NCBI GenBank assembly: GCA_001777015.1
Contig: MFCV01000039.1
Span: 1-53,632, forward strand
Length of the DNA: 53,632 bases
Direction of reading: 5' to 3'
DNA from: Candidatus Daviesbacteria bacterium RIFCSPHIGHO2_02_FULL_36_13
Lineage (GTDB): Bacteria; Patescibacteriota; Microgenomatia; Daviesbacterales; UBA10151
Shown: positions 24,236 through 32,001 of the stretch, one piece after another
Layout: every line of letters starts with the position of its first letter
Numbering within the stretch: the first letter of the stretch is position 1
Program-made: the position numbers and the translations under genes
The notes under the pieces: generated by a model
Database searches by the model: none
The model's input: only the letters and a program-made list of their open reading frames with translations
What the model was told of the DNA's origin: nothing

Positions 24236-24456
24236 TACTTACCTTTCTCTGCAATTATAACAGCGTTTACCAGTATAAACAATCCAGCAGCCAGAAAACC
24301 AAAACCTGAAATTTTGGAATAATTACCTGTTAAACTAATTGCTTCAGGTACAAATATAGCTGCCAACCCAAATAATATAATAGCTTGTGAAATATTGGAA
24401 AAAGCAGACGAAAGAAGTTTCCATTGTTTTGGAGTTAATTTGGGACCTTTGAGCAT
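24235..24456 (-). CDS. 73-aa membrane protein with two TM helices
   Basis: Begins MLKGPKLTPKQWKLLSSAFS, followed by two hydrophobic helices (about residues 25-42, QAIILFGLAAIFVPEAI, and 50-68, GFGFLAAGLFILVNAVIIA) and the basic end EKGK. A short cytosolic amphipathic N-terminus plus a hairpin. A possible -10 (TATATC) is 6 nt upstream of the start. Forms a two-gene unit with the 51-aa gene. Family not recognised. Confidence 0.65.
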   Translation of the reverse strand: MLKGPKLTPKQWKLLSSAFSNISQAIILFGLAAIFVPEAISLTGNYSKISGFGFLAAGLFILVNAVIIAEKGK

Positions 24457-24563
24457 ACATTGGATATATCATATTTAGATTTAAATTCTTGATAAAATTG
24501 AGGCAGAACTCCTAGAGGAAAGCAAACAGATCCTTTCTTTTGATTTTAAAAGGAGAAAAATTG

Positions 24564-24572
24564 TGCTAAACT
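24564..24572 (+). promoter_or_regulatory. Possible cmk promoter (extended -10)
   Basis: TGC then TAAACT (24567-24572), 12 nt before the cmk ATG. The same TGCTAAACT occurs upstream of purA on the minus strand. The -35 is weak. The remaining 24457-24563 shows nothing else recognisable. Confidence 0.35.
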
Positions 24573-24584
24573 AACAAATTAGGC

Positions 24585-25241
24585 ATGGAAATTGTAACAA
24601 TTGATGGTCCGACATCTTCAGGAAAGAATTCAGTAGGATTTTTACTCTCCCAAAAATTAGGCTATCAATATATTGATACAGGAATGATTTATAGAGTCGG
24701 GACGTATTTAGTTTTAACAAGCAACACTGCTTTGAATGATGTAGCTGCCATTGTGAATATCTTCAAAAGTTTAAATTTAAGATTCCAAACAGATGAGTCA
24801 GAGCTAAGGATTTTTAATGAAGATGTGGATTTAACAGGTTTCCTGCACAATCAGGACGTTACTCAAAATGTGCCTATTGTGGCAGCAATAAAAGAGGTTA
24901 GAGAAATAACCAAAGTAGTTCAAAGAAGATTAGGTGAATCACAAAATACTGTTATGACCGGCAGAGATATTGGCTCTGAAATTTTTCCTGAAGCTAAATA
25001 TAAATTCTTTTTAACAGCCAAAGTTGAAATAAGAGCAAAAAGAAGATTTGATCAACTGATTAAAATTAATCCCACCACCTCTTATGAAACAGTTTTAGAT
25101 GACATGATAAAAAGAGATAAGGTTGATACTGAAAGAGAAGTTTCTCCTTTAAGAATTCCAGAAGGGGCAATTGTAATTGACAATTCAAACCTTAATGTTG
25201 AACAATCAGTTGAAGAGGCGTTAAAACATATTAATGCATAA
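24585..25241 (+). CDS. cmk: Cytidylate kinase
   Basis: 218 aa. Phosphorylates CMP and dCMP. P-loop GPTSSGKNSV (residues 8-17), YIDTGMIYR, the GRDIGSEIFP motif (about 125-134) and RRFDQLIKINP in the lid region fit Cmk. The P-loop has GKNS where GKST is common, so one hydroxyl side chain is shifted. UMP kinase (pyrH) is missing from its usual place in this window. Overlaps the M16 gene by 8 nt. Confidence 0.92.
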   Translation: MEIVTIDGPTSSGKNSVGFLLSQKLGYQYIDTGMIYRVGTYLVLTSNTALNDVAAIVNIFKSLNLRFQTDESELRIFNEDVDLTGFLHNQDVTQNVPIVAAIKEVREITKVVQRRLGESQNTVMTGRDIGSEIFPEAKYKFFLTAKVEIRAKRRFDQLIKINPTTSYETVLDDMIKRDKVDTEREVSPLRIPEGAIVIDNSNLNVEQSVEEALKHINA

Positions 25242-26496
25242 TTTAACAACTTTAAAAAACGGATTAACTTTAATTACTGTTAATCTTCCGCATTTAGATT
25301 CTGTGACCACTTTAGTTGCGGTAGGGGCAGGATCAAGATATGAGACCAAATCTACTAATGGCATATCTCATTTTTTGGAACATATGTTTTTTAAAGGATC
25401 AAGAAAATATCCAACTGCAGAAATAATATCCAATTTAGTTGATGGCATAGGAGCTGTAAATAATGCTTTTACTTATAAAGAATACACAGCTTATTGGATT
25501 AAATCTTCATCAAAACATATAGAACTAGCTTCAGATTTATTATCATCAATGATTAAGGATTCTCTTTTGTCAGAGGAAGAAATAGAAAGAGAAAAGGGAG
25601 TTATTATTGAAGAACTTAGGATGTATCGAGATAATCCCCAAAGATATGTTTGGGAATTATACGAGCAGCTGCAGTTTGGGGATCAGCCTTTAGGTTGGGA
25701 TATAGGTGGGGATGAGAAAACTATAACGTCATTTCATAGGGATGATTTTGTGAAATATATAGACTCACTTTATAGCCCGGAAAATATGGTTTTAGTGTAC
25801 GCCGGAAAACTTCCAGCCAATGTTGAAAAAATTGCAGAAAAATTATTTTTGGATTTGCCAAAACGGTCTCAGTATAAATTTAAGCCATACAAAAAAAACA
25901 AACAGGATAAAGCCCGGGTGAACGTTTTTTATAAAAAAACAGATCAAGCCAATTTAATATTGGGAGTTGAGGGTTTTGACCGCCTTGATAATAAAAGATA
26001 TGCAGCCAAGGTTTTATCAACAATTTTAGGTGAGGGGATGTCCTCAAGATTATTTTTACAGGTTAGAGAAAGAAGAGGTTTAGCTTATCATGTTAGCGCA
26101 GATCACTATACATATATGGATACAGGAGCTTTTGCCATTTATACCGGAATTAAATTGGAAAAAATTGAGGAAGGTTTGGAAATTATTCTTTCAGAAATTG
26201 AAAAAATTAAGGTAGAAAAGGTCGGAGACGAAGAATTGAAAAAAGCAAAAGAGATGACAAGAGGAAGGTTGGCTATAAGAAAAGAGTCGACTAATTTTTT
26301 AGCTGAGTATTTTGGAACAGAATTTGTTGTTGAAAGAAAAATTGAGGAATTTGAAGACTTCCTGGAAAGAATCGAACAGGTAACGGCTGATGAGGTTAGG
26401 GATGTGGCTAGAGAACTTTTTAAAAAAGAGAAATTCAATCTTCAAATAATTGGACCTTTTAAGGATTCGAGCAAATTTATTAAAATTCTTAAATAA
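25234..26496 (+). CDS. M16-family zinc peptidase
   Basis: 420 aa, the single-unit (processing-peptidase-like) size. The inverted zinc motif is HFLEH (in NGISHFLEHMFFKGS, about residue 47), and the third ligand Glu lies in EREKGVIIEELRM (about 122). The R/Y pair appears in the C-terminal half (LFLQVRERRGLAYHVSADHY). No signal peptide, so probably cytosolic or peripheral, degrading peptides. Starts inside the 3' end of cmk; GTG-started gdhA follows after 48 nt. Confidence 0.92.
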   Translation: MHNLTTLKNGLTLITVNLPHLDSVTTLVAVGAGSRYETKSTNGISHFLEHMFFKGSRKYPTAEIISNLVDGIGAVNNAFTYKEYTAYWIKSSSKHIELASDLLSSMIKDSLLSEEEIEREKGVIIEELRMYRDNPQRYVWELYEQLQFGDQPLGWDIGGDEKTITSFHRDDFVKYIDSLYSPENMVLVYAGKLPANVEKIAEKLFLDLPKRSQYKFKPYKKNKQDKARVNVFYKKTDQANLILGVEGFDRLDNKRYAAKVLSTILGEGMSSRLFLQVRERRGLAYHVSADHYTYMDTGAFAIYTGIKLEKIEEGLEIILSEIEKIKVEKVGDEELKKAKEMTRGRLAIRKESTNFLAEYFGTEFVVERKIEEFEDFLERIEQVTADEVRDVARELFKKEKFNLQIIGPFKDSSKFIKILK

Positions 26497-26520
26497 TAAG
26501 AACCTTATGAAAGAACCCTG

Positions 26521-26535
26521 CCTTTTTAAAAGGAG
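26521..26535 (+). promoter_or_regulatory. Shine-Dalgarno of gdhA within a small inverted repeat
   Basis: CCTTTT (26521-26526) and AAAAGG (26528-26533) form an inverted repeat that includes most of AAGGAG (26530-26535). The GTG start is 9 nt after it. Pairing would mask the ribosome site, so translation may be weak or conditional. Confidence 0.45.
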
Positions 26536-26544
26536 TTTAAAAAC

Positions 26545-27789
26545 GTGAATATTTTTGAAGGAGCTCTACAACATTTAAAAAAGGCAGCCAGACAAATAGA
26601 TTTAGAGGATGGAATATTAGCTCAACTAGAACAGCCTCAAAGAACTATTCAACTGAATTTCCCAATTATTTTGGATAATGGAAAAGTAGAGATAATAAGA
26701 GGATATAGAGTTCAATATAATAATTTCTTAGGTCCATATAAAGGAGGGCTTCGTTTTCATCCCAATGTTGATATGGATGAGGTAAAAGCCTTGGCTCTTT
26801 GGATGATGATAAAAAATGCCTTGATTAATGTTCCTTTCGGCGGAGGTAAAGGAGGGTTGGAGATTGATCCTAAAAATTTATCTGAAAAAGAATTAGAAAA
26901 GATTTCAAAAGGTTTTGCCAAAGCACTGGCTCCAAATATAGGACCCTTAATTGATGTACCTGCTCCTGATGTAAATACCAATTCCAAAATTATGGACTGG
27001 ATGGTTGAAGAATTAAATGGTAGAGAAAATTACTTAGCTTCTTTTACTGGAAAATCAATAGAAAATGGAGGATCTTTAGGAAGAGAAGAAGCAACGGGTT
27101 TAGGGGGAGTAATAGTTTTAGAAAAATTAATAGAGAAGCTAGGTTTTAAAAAACCTCTAACTGTGGCAATTCAGGGATTTGGAAACGTTGGTTCAAATAT
27201 TGCCAAAATATTAGACACTCGAGGATTTAAAGTTGTGGCAGTCTCTGATGTTAAAGGGGGAATATATAATGCCGGAAGAGAAGGATTTAATATTGATCTT
27301 GTCAGAGAATGTAAATTGGAAAAAGGATTATTGGCGGGGTGTTACTGTATTGGGTCTGTATGTGATAGCGCAAAAAAAGTTGATGATGGAATCATTTCCA
27401 ACGAAGATCTATTAGAACTTGATGTCGATATTCTGATCCCAGCTGCAATGGAAAATGTGATAACTTCTAAAAATGCCAAAAATATCAAAGCCAAAATAGT
27501 CTTTGAAATGGCTAATGGTCCGGTTTCTTCTGAAGCTGATGGAATCTTAAATCAAAAAGGAATTTTAATAGTGCCTGATGTTTTAGCTAATTCGGGTGGT
27601 GTAACTGTTTCATATTTTGAATGGTATCAAAATATATACAAAGAAAAATGGGATTTAAAGAAAGTGAATTCTAAACTTAAAGAGAAAATGGAAAAGGCTT
27701 TTGAGGAAGTCTGGAAAATTTCCAAAGACAAAAAAGTAGACTTAAGAACAGCCGCTTATATATTAGCTCTTCAAAGATTGAATAAATAG
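26545..27789 (+). CDS. gdhA: Glutamate dehydrogenase (Glu/Leu/Phe/Val family)
   Basis: 414 aa, GTG start. Catalytic lysine in GPYKGGLRFHPNV (about residue 65) and PFGGGKGGLEIDP; Asp in DVPAPDVNT; dinucleotide site AIQGFGNVGSNIAKIL (about 212-227); NSGGVTVSYFEWYQN near the end. Interconverts glutamate and 2-oxoglutarate with ammonia; NAD or NADP choice not judged. It could supply glutamate, or ammonia, near the glutamine-using purine genes. The 3' end overlaps the convergent PAP2 gene by 27 nt. Confidence 0.94.
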   Translation: MNIFEGALQHLKKAARQIDLEDGILAQLEQPQRTIQLNFPIILDNGKVEIIRGYRVQYNNFLGPYKGGLRFHPNVDMDEVKALALWMMIKNALINVPFGGGKGGLEIDPKNLSEKELEKISKGFAKALAPNIGPLIDVPAPDVNTNSKIMDWMVEELNGRENYLASFTGKSIENGGSLGREEATGLGGVIVLEKLIEKLGFKKPLTVAIQGFGNVGSNIAKILDTRGFKVVAVSDVKGGIYNAGREGFNIDLVRECKLEKGLLAGCYCIGSVCDSAKKVDDGIISNEDLLELDVDILIPAAMENVITSKNAKNIKAKIVFEMANGPVSSEADGILNQKGILIVPDVLANSGGVTVSYFEWYQNIYKEKWDLKKVNSKLKEKMEKAFEEVWKISKDKKVDLRTAAYILALQRLNK

Positions 27790-28299
27790 GCCATTAAGTA
27801 ATTTTTTAAGCTGTATGGAAATTGCTACTGAAGCAAGCCCAGTTCCGAATCCTCCTAAGATATCCAAAGGATAGTGTACCCCTACAAAGATTCTGGAAAA
27901 TCCTATCCAGAGCATGAGAAATAGAAAAAGAGGAGTCCATTTGGATTTGTAATAACTATAAGCAAAAGCAATAACTGCTATTGTTGATGCGTGCCTTGAG
28001 GGAAATGATGCATCTTCATGCAAGTAAGATATTAAAGGTAGGATATCATAGGTAACAAAAGGTCTGGCCTCAAAAAAGAATATATGAATTGATTTAATAA
28101 TTACAACCATAATAGGGAAAGATATAAGAGTTAAAAGAAAAGCTTTTTTCTCAGAAACTTTACCCCTAAATGCTAACAGACAACTTAATCCAATTGCCAA
28201 ATAAATTAAAGATTCTGCACCAGAGATCATTAAATAATCTAAGATAGAATTTTTACCATTAAGGCCAAATATTAGGTGAAATAAGGAAATATTATCCAT
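27763..28299 (-). CDS. PAP2-family membrane phosphatase (BcrC-like undecaprenyl-diphosphatase)
   Basis: 178 aa integral membrane protein with about five TM helices. The three phosphatase motifs are visible: KSIHIFFFEARPF (K..RP), SFPSRHAS and SRIFVGVHYPLDILGG (S/G R..... H....D). With the overlapping dgkA it fits a lipid-carrier salvage pair: phosphatase to undecaprenyl phosphate, kinase from undecaprenol. Overlaps dgkA by 28 nt and gdhA by 27 nt. Confidence 0.88.
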   Translation of the reverse strand: MDNISLFHLIFGLNGKNSILDYLMISGAESLIYLAIGLSCLLAFRGKVSEKKAFLLTLISFPIMVVIIKSIHIFFFEARPFVTYDILPLISYLHEDASFPSRHASTIAVIAFAYSYYKSKWTPLFLFLMLWIGFSRIFVGVHYPLDILGGFGTGLASVAISIQLKKLLNGLFIQSLKS

Positions 28300-28628
28300 A
28301 AACCGATTACCACAGAAGTTACAGCTGAAACTAAAACTGCTGCTGCCGAAATATCTTTAGCAAGTTTTGCCCCTGGGTGATTTGTTTGAATGACATGATC
28401 CACAACAGCTTCAACAGCAGTATTTGTTAATTCAACACAAATAACAAACCCGATAAGAAAGATAAGAATAATCCAATCCCCTCTGGAAACCTTAAGCAGA
28501 AAGGCAGTAATAATTACCAAAAGACCAGCTAGAAAGTGAAATTTTAAATTTGGTTCTTCTCTTAAAGCAGCCACTAATCCTTCAAAAGCAAACTTAAAAG
28601 ATAGTACATGAAACTTTTTTGTGTCCAT
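28272..28628 (-). CDS. dgkA: Diacylglycerol/undecaprenol kinase
   Basis: 118 aa, three TM helices. Family signatures: FAFEGLVAALREEPNLKFH and ELTNTAVEAVVDHV (about residues 65-78), which holds the catalytic Glu and Asn. Gram-positive-like members phosphorylate undecaprenol rather than diacylglycerol; the linked PAP2 phosphatase favours that here. Confidence 0.92.
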   Translation of the reverse strand: MDTKKFHVLSFKFAFEGLVAALREEPNLKFHFLAGLLVIITAFLLKVSRGDWIILIFLIGFVICVELTNTAVEAVVDHVIQTNHPGAKLAKDISAAAVLVSAVTSVVIGLWIIFPYFT

Positions 28629-28637
28629 ACTATTATT

Positions 28638-28646
28638 AGTATATCA
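28638..28646 (-). promoter_or_regulatory. Extended -10 for dgkA
   Basis: On the minus strand TGA-TATACT, 9 nt before the dgkA ATG. It lies 12 nt from the divergent purF -35, so the 63-nt gap holds two back-to-back promoters. Confidence 0.5.
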
Positions 28647-28657
28647 TGCTATGATTC

Positions 28658-28686
28658 TTGACTTTAAGGCTAATTTTGAGTATATT
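28658..28686 (+). promoter_or_regulatory. purF operon promoter
   Basis: TTGACT (28658-28663), exactly 17 nt, TATATT (28681-28686), then only AAGCT before the ATG at 28692. Predicted leaderless transcript. No purine riboswitch could fit. Confidence 0.7.
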
Positions 28687-28691
28687 AAGCT

Positions 28692-30092
28692 ATGGGAACC
28701 GAAATTAAAGAAAAGTGCGGAATATTCGGTGTATACGGGAAAGACTTTCAGGCAGCCCGCTTAGTTCATCCAGGCCTTTGGGCACTTCAACACAGAGGTC
28801 AAGAATCTTCAGGAATTGCATCATCAGACGGTAAAAAGATTTATATTCACAAAGGTATGGGGTTAGTTGCTGCTGTTTTTGCAGAAGAAGATTTAAAAAA
28901 GCTAAAAGGATATTTGGCAATTGGTCACAACCGTTATTCAACATCAGGTGATTCTAAACTTGAACATGCCCAACCCGTTATAGAAAGACTTAAAAACGGA
29001 GAGTTAATTGCTGTGGCTCACAATGGTACTTTACCATCCACAAAAAAAATAGAAGAATTTTTAAAACAAAGAAAGATAAATATTTCTGGTGCAAACGATT
29101 CGGAGATGATTGCTAAAGCCGTAGGGATTTTTATGTCTGAAGGTAACTCTTTAGAGCAAGCAGTTAGAAAAGCATATCCGTTGTTTACTGGAGTGTTTTG
29201 TCTTCTTTTAATGGACAAAAGTAAAATTGTTGCAGTTAGGGATAGTTTTGGGATAAGACCTCTTAGTTTGGGTAGATTAAACGGGGGATTTGTAGTTGCG
29301 TCAGAAACTTGTGCGTTAGATATTATAGGGGCTGAATTTATTAGAGATATAAAGCCTGGCGAAATGGTAGTACTTCATGAAAAGGGTATTAAGAGTTTTC
29401 AACTTGAGAAGGGTCAAGAAAGATTGGATGTTTTTGAATTTGTTTACTTTGCAAGACCGGATAGTATCTTAATGGGTAGAAGTGTTGATCAAGTAAGACA
29501 AGATATGGGGGTGCAGCTTGCTAAAGAATTTAAGTTGAAGGCAGATGTTGTAGTACCGATACCTGATTCAGGAATTCCTGCTGCCTTAGGTTTTTCTAGA
29601 GAGTCAGGAATACCCTTTTATCCAGGGCTTATCAAAAATCGTTACATTCACAGAACATTCATTATGCCGGAACAACACGCTAGAAATCAGGGAGTAAAAT
29701 TAAAACTTAATCCATTAAAACATATTATAGAAGGAAAAATTGTCATACTGATTGATGATTCAATAGTTAGAGGAACTACATCGAAACAAATTATTGATAT
29801 GATAAAGTCTGCTGGAGCTAAAAAAATATACTTTTTAATTGCATCTCCTCCTTATAAATATCCGGACTTTTATGGAGTTGATACCCCAAAACAAACAGAT
29901 TTAATTGCAGCTAGAATGAGTGTTAAAGAAATCGAGAAGGAAATAGGTGTTGATTCATTGCACTATCTTTCTTATGCAGGACTCTTAAAGGCTATTGGAA
30001 TCTCTGAGGATTTACTTTGTACGTCATGTTTTACAGGGAATTATCCAGTTGATATTGGTGAAAGGGTAAAAGAAATTAAAAGAATTGATTAA
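28692..30092 (+). CDS. purF: Amidophosphoribosyltransferase
   Basis: 466 aa. First committed purine step: PRPP plus glutamine to phosphoribosylamine. The nucleophile Cys is at residue 9 (EKCGIFGVYG), so an 8-residue propeptide must be removed, as in the Bacillus-type enzyme. PRTase site: VVPIPDSGIPAALGFS and ILIDDSIVRGTTSKQ (about residues 353-367). Of the four Fe-S cysteines known in B. subtilis PurF, the C-terminal pair is kept (LCTSCFTGNYP) but the other two positions look replaced (VFEFVYFARPDS and YPDFYGVD), so an intact cluster is doubtful. First gene of purF-N-D-SL-Q-guaA. Confidence 0.95.
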   Translation: MGTEIKEKCGIFGVYGKDFQAARLVHPGLWALQHRGQESSGIASSDGKKIYIHKGMGLVAAVFAEEDLKKLKGYLAIGHNRYSTSGDSKLEHAQPVIERLKNGELIAVAHNGTLPSTKKIEEFLKQRKINISGANDSEMIAKAVGIFMSEGNSLEQAVRKAYPLFTGVFCLLLMDKSKIVAVRDSFGIRPLSLGRLNGGFVVASETCALDIIGAEFIRDIKPGEMVVLHEKGIKSFQLEKGQERLDVFEFVYFARPDSILMGRSVDQVRQDMGVQLAKEFKLKADVVVPIPDSGIPAALGFSRESGIPFYPGLIKNRYIHRTFIMPEQHARNQGVKLKLNPLKHIIEGKIVILIDDSIVRGTTSKQIIDMIKSAGAKKIYFLIASPPYKYPDFYGVDTPKQTDLIAARMSVKEIEKEIGVDSLHYLSYAGLLKAIGISEDLLCTSCFTGNYPVDIGERVKEIKRID

Positions 30093-30095
30093 TTT

Positions 30096-30698
30096 ATGAA
30101 GAGGATTGCGGTACTAATTTCTAATAAAGGAACAGGTACTAACTTACAAGCAATCATTGACGGGGTAAAATCAGGAAAAATTCAAGCAGAAATAGTAGCT
30201 GTTATTTCAGATACAATTGATGCTTTGGGTTTAAGAAGAGCAAAAGAATTTAATATTCCAATTAAAATAGTTCCCGAAAAAGAAAATTTATTAAAAGTTC
30301 TAAAAGAAATAAATCCAGACTATATTTGTTTAGCTGGTTGGAAACAAATCATTTTGGATGAAGTAATAGATGCTTTTCCAAACAAAATTCTAAACACTCA
30401 TCCTGGTTTAATTCCTGACACAATGAATGGCATTGTTAAAAATCCTGATGGAACAAATGCAGTATGGAATAAAGGGAAGATGACTGCTAAAGCAATGCAG
30501 AATTTCCTGGATAGTAATGCAACATACGCCGGATGTACTAATCATTTTCTTTCTCAAGAGTTTGATTTTGGTCCAATACTTGGAAGATGCTTTGAAAAAA
30601 TTGAAGGAGGAGATACTGTTGAATCTTTATACCAAAGACTTAAGGTTAAAGAAAACCAACTATATGTTGATGTTTTAGAAAGGCTTTGTAATGAGTAA
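30096..30698 (+). CDS. purN: Phosphoribosylglycinamide formyltransferase
   Basis: 200 aa. Transfers a formyl group from 10-formyl-THF to GAR. N-terminal nucleotide loop SNKGTGTNLQAI, catalytic NTHPGLIP (Asn and His, about residues 108-115), and Asp in EFDFGPILGR (about 154). The segment TMNGIVKNPDGTNAVWNKGK is somewhat longer than in E. coli PurN. The start is 3 nt after purF; the end overlaps purD by 8 nt. Confidence 0.93.
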   Translation: MKRIAVLISNKGTGTNLQAIIDGVKSGKIQAEIVAVISDTIDALGLRRAKEFNIPIKIVPEKENLLKVLKEINPDYICLAGWKQIILDEVIDAFPNKILNTHPGLIPDTMNGIVKNPDGTNAVWNKGKMTAKAMQNFLDSNATYAGCTNHFLSQEFDFGPILGRCFEKIEGGDTVESLYQRLKVKENQLYVDVLERLCNE

Positions 30699-32001
30699 TT
30701 TGAAAACCGTGTTAGTAATTGATGGAGGAGGAAGGGGTGCTGTTTTAGTTGATAAATATGGGCAGTCTCAATCAGTTGGAAGAATTCTAGTTGTGCCAGG
30801 AAATGATTTAATGGCGATTAATACAAGCAAAGATGTTATTACATACCCTAATTTAAAAACAACATCAATCAAGGAAATTTTAGAAATCGTAGAAAAAGAA
30901 GATGTTAATTTAGTAGATGTTGCACAAGATAATGCAGTAGAAGCAGGGTTAGTAAATGAATTAGAAAAATTAGGGATTGCAGTTATTGGCCCAACTAAAG
31001 AGGCCGGGCAAATAGAATGGGATAAAGCCTGGGCCAGAAATTTTATGAAAAAATACGGGATTCCTTCTCCGGAATATCATGTTTTTAATTCTGAAGAGGC
31101 GGGATTAGATTTTATTAAAAAGAACCCTGGGAAAAAATGGTTTATAAAAGCAGCAGGACTTGCTGAAGGAAAAGGAGTAATTCCTGCTGAAAATTTTAAT
31201 AAAGCAATTAAGGCAATAAAAGAAATGAGTAAATTTGGAAAGGCCGGTGAAACCTACCTCTTGGAAGAATGGTTAGAAGGGGAGGAGTTTTCTGCATTTG
31301 CTCTTTGTGACGGAGGAAGCTTTAAATTAGTAGGATGTGCTCAGGATCATAAAAGAGTTAATGACGGTGATAAGGGTTTAAATACGGGAGGAATGGGTTG
31401 TGTTTCCAATCCAAAAGTTGTCACAAAATATATTACTTCTCAGATTAATCAAATCTTCAAAAAAACAATTGAAGGATTGAACAATGAAAGAAGACCCTAT
31501 AAAGGAATTTTATATTTAGGAGGAATGGTTCTAGATAAAAAAGTTTCTGTTATTGAATTTAATGCCAGATGGGGAGATCCCGAAGCGCAAGTTATTTTGC
31601 CATCGATCCAAAATGATATCTATAAAGTTAGTATGGCAATTGTTTCAGAGAGTTTAAAGCAGCTAAAAATTAGAATTGATGAAAACACCAGAGTTGTTGT
31701 AGCGGGTACTTCAAAAGGTTATCCAGGTGATTATTCTAAGGTAAAAGGGAAAAAAGTTTTTGGAATAAGTGAAGTTCAAAAGATTGAAGGAATAAAGATT
31801 TATGGAGCTGGGATCAAAAAAAGTGAAAAAAATTGGGTAGTAAACGGAGGCAGAGTCTTATACATAGCAGGAGAAGGAAAAAATATTATTGATGCAAGAA
31901 AAAAAGCTTACGGGGCAATGGCATTAATTAGTATCGAAGGAAATAACTTACACTATAGATCTGACATAGGATTTCGGGATTTAGAAAGACTTCGAAAATG
32001 A
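30691..32001 (+). CDS. purD: Phosphoribosylamine-glycine ligase
   Basis: 436 aa ATP-grasp enzyme joining glycine to phosphoribosylamine. N-terminal GGGRGAVLVDKY, IGPTKEAGQIEWDKAWARNF, the ATP-binding KAAGLAEGKGV (about residues 151-161), LLEEWLEGEEFSAFALCDG, NTGGMGCVSNP, and the metal site VIEFNARWGDPEAQVILP (about 287-304). AQDHKRVNDGDKGLNTGGMG agrees with the family. N-terminal residues diverge from the common VLVIGsGGREHA form, which suggests a divergent subfamily. Overlaps purL by 4 nt. Confidence 0.92.
   Translation: MSNLKTVLVIDGGGRGAVLVDKYGQSQSVGRILVVPGNDLMAINTSKDVITYPNLKTTSIKEILEIVEKEDVNLVDVAQDNAVEAGLVNELEKLGIAVIGPTKEAGQIEWDKAWARNFMKKYGIPSPEYHVFNSEEAGLDFIKKNPGKKWFIKAAGLAEGKGVIPAENFNKAIKAIKEMSKFGKAGETYLLEEWLEGEEFSAFALCDGGSFKLVGCAQDHKRVNDGDKGLNTGGMGCVSNPKVVTKYITSQINQIFKKTIEGLNNERRPYKGILYLGGMVLDKKVSVIEFNARWGDPEAQVILPSIQNDIYKVSMAIVSESLKQLKIRIDENTRVVVAGTSKGYPGDYSKVKGKKVFGISEVQKIEGIKIYGAGIKKSEKNWVVNGGRVLYIAGEGKNIIDARKKAYGAMALISIEGNNLHYRSDIGFRDLERLRK

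Noticed and set aside
28629-28691. Purine riboswitch ahead of purF
   Set aside because: The promoter ends 5 nt before the ATG, leaving no room for an aptamer.
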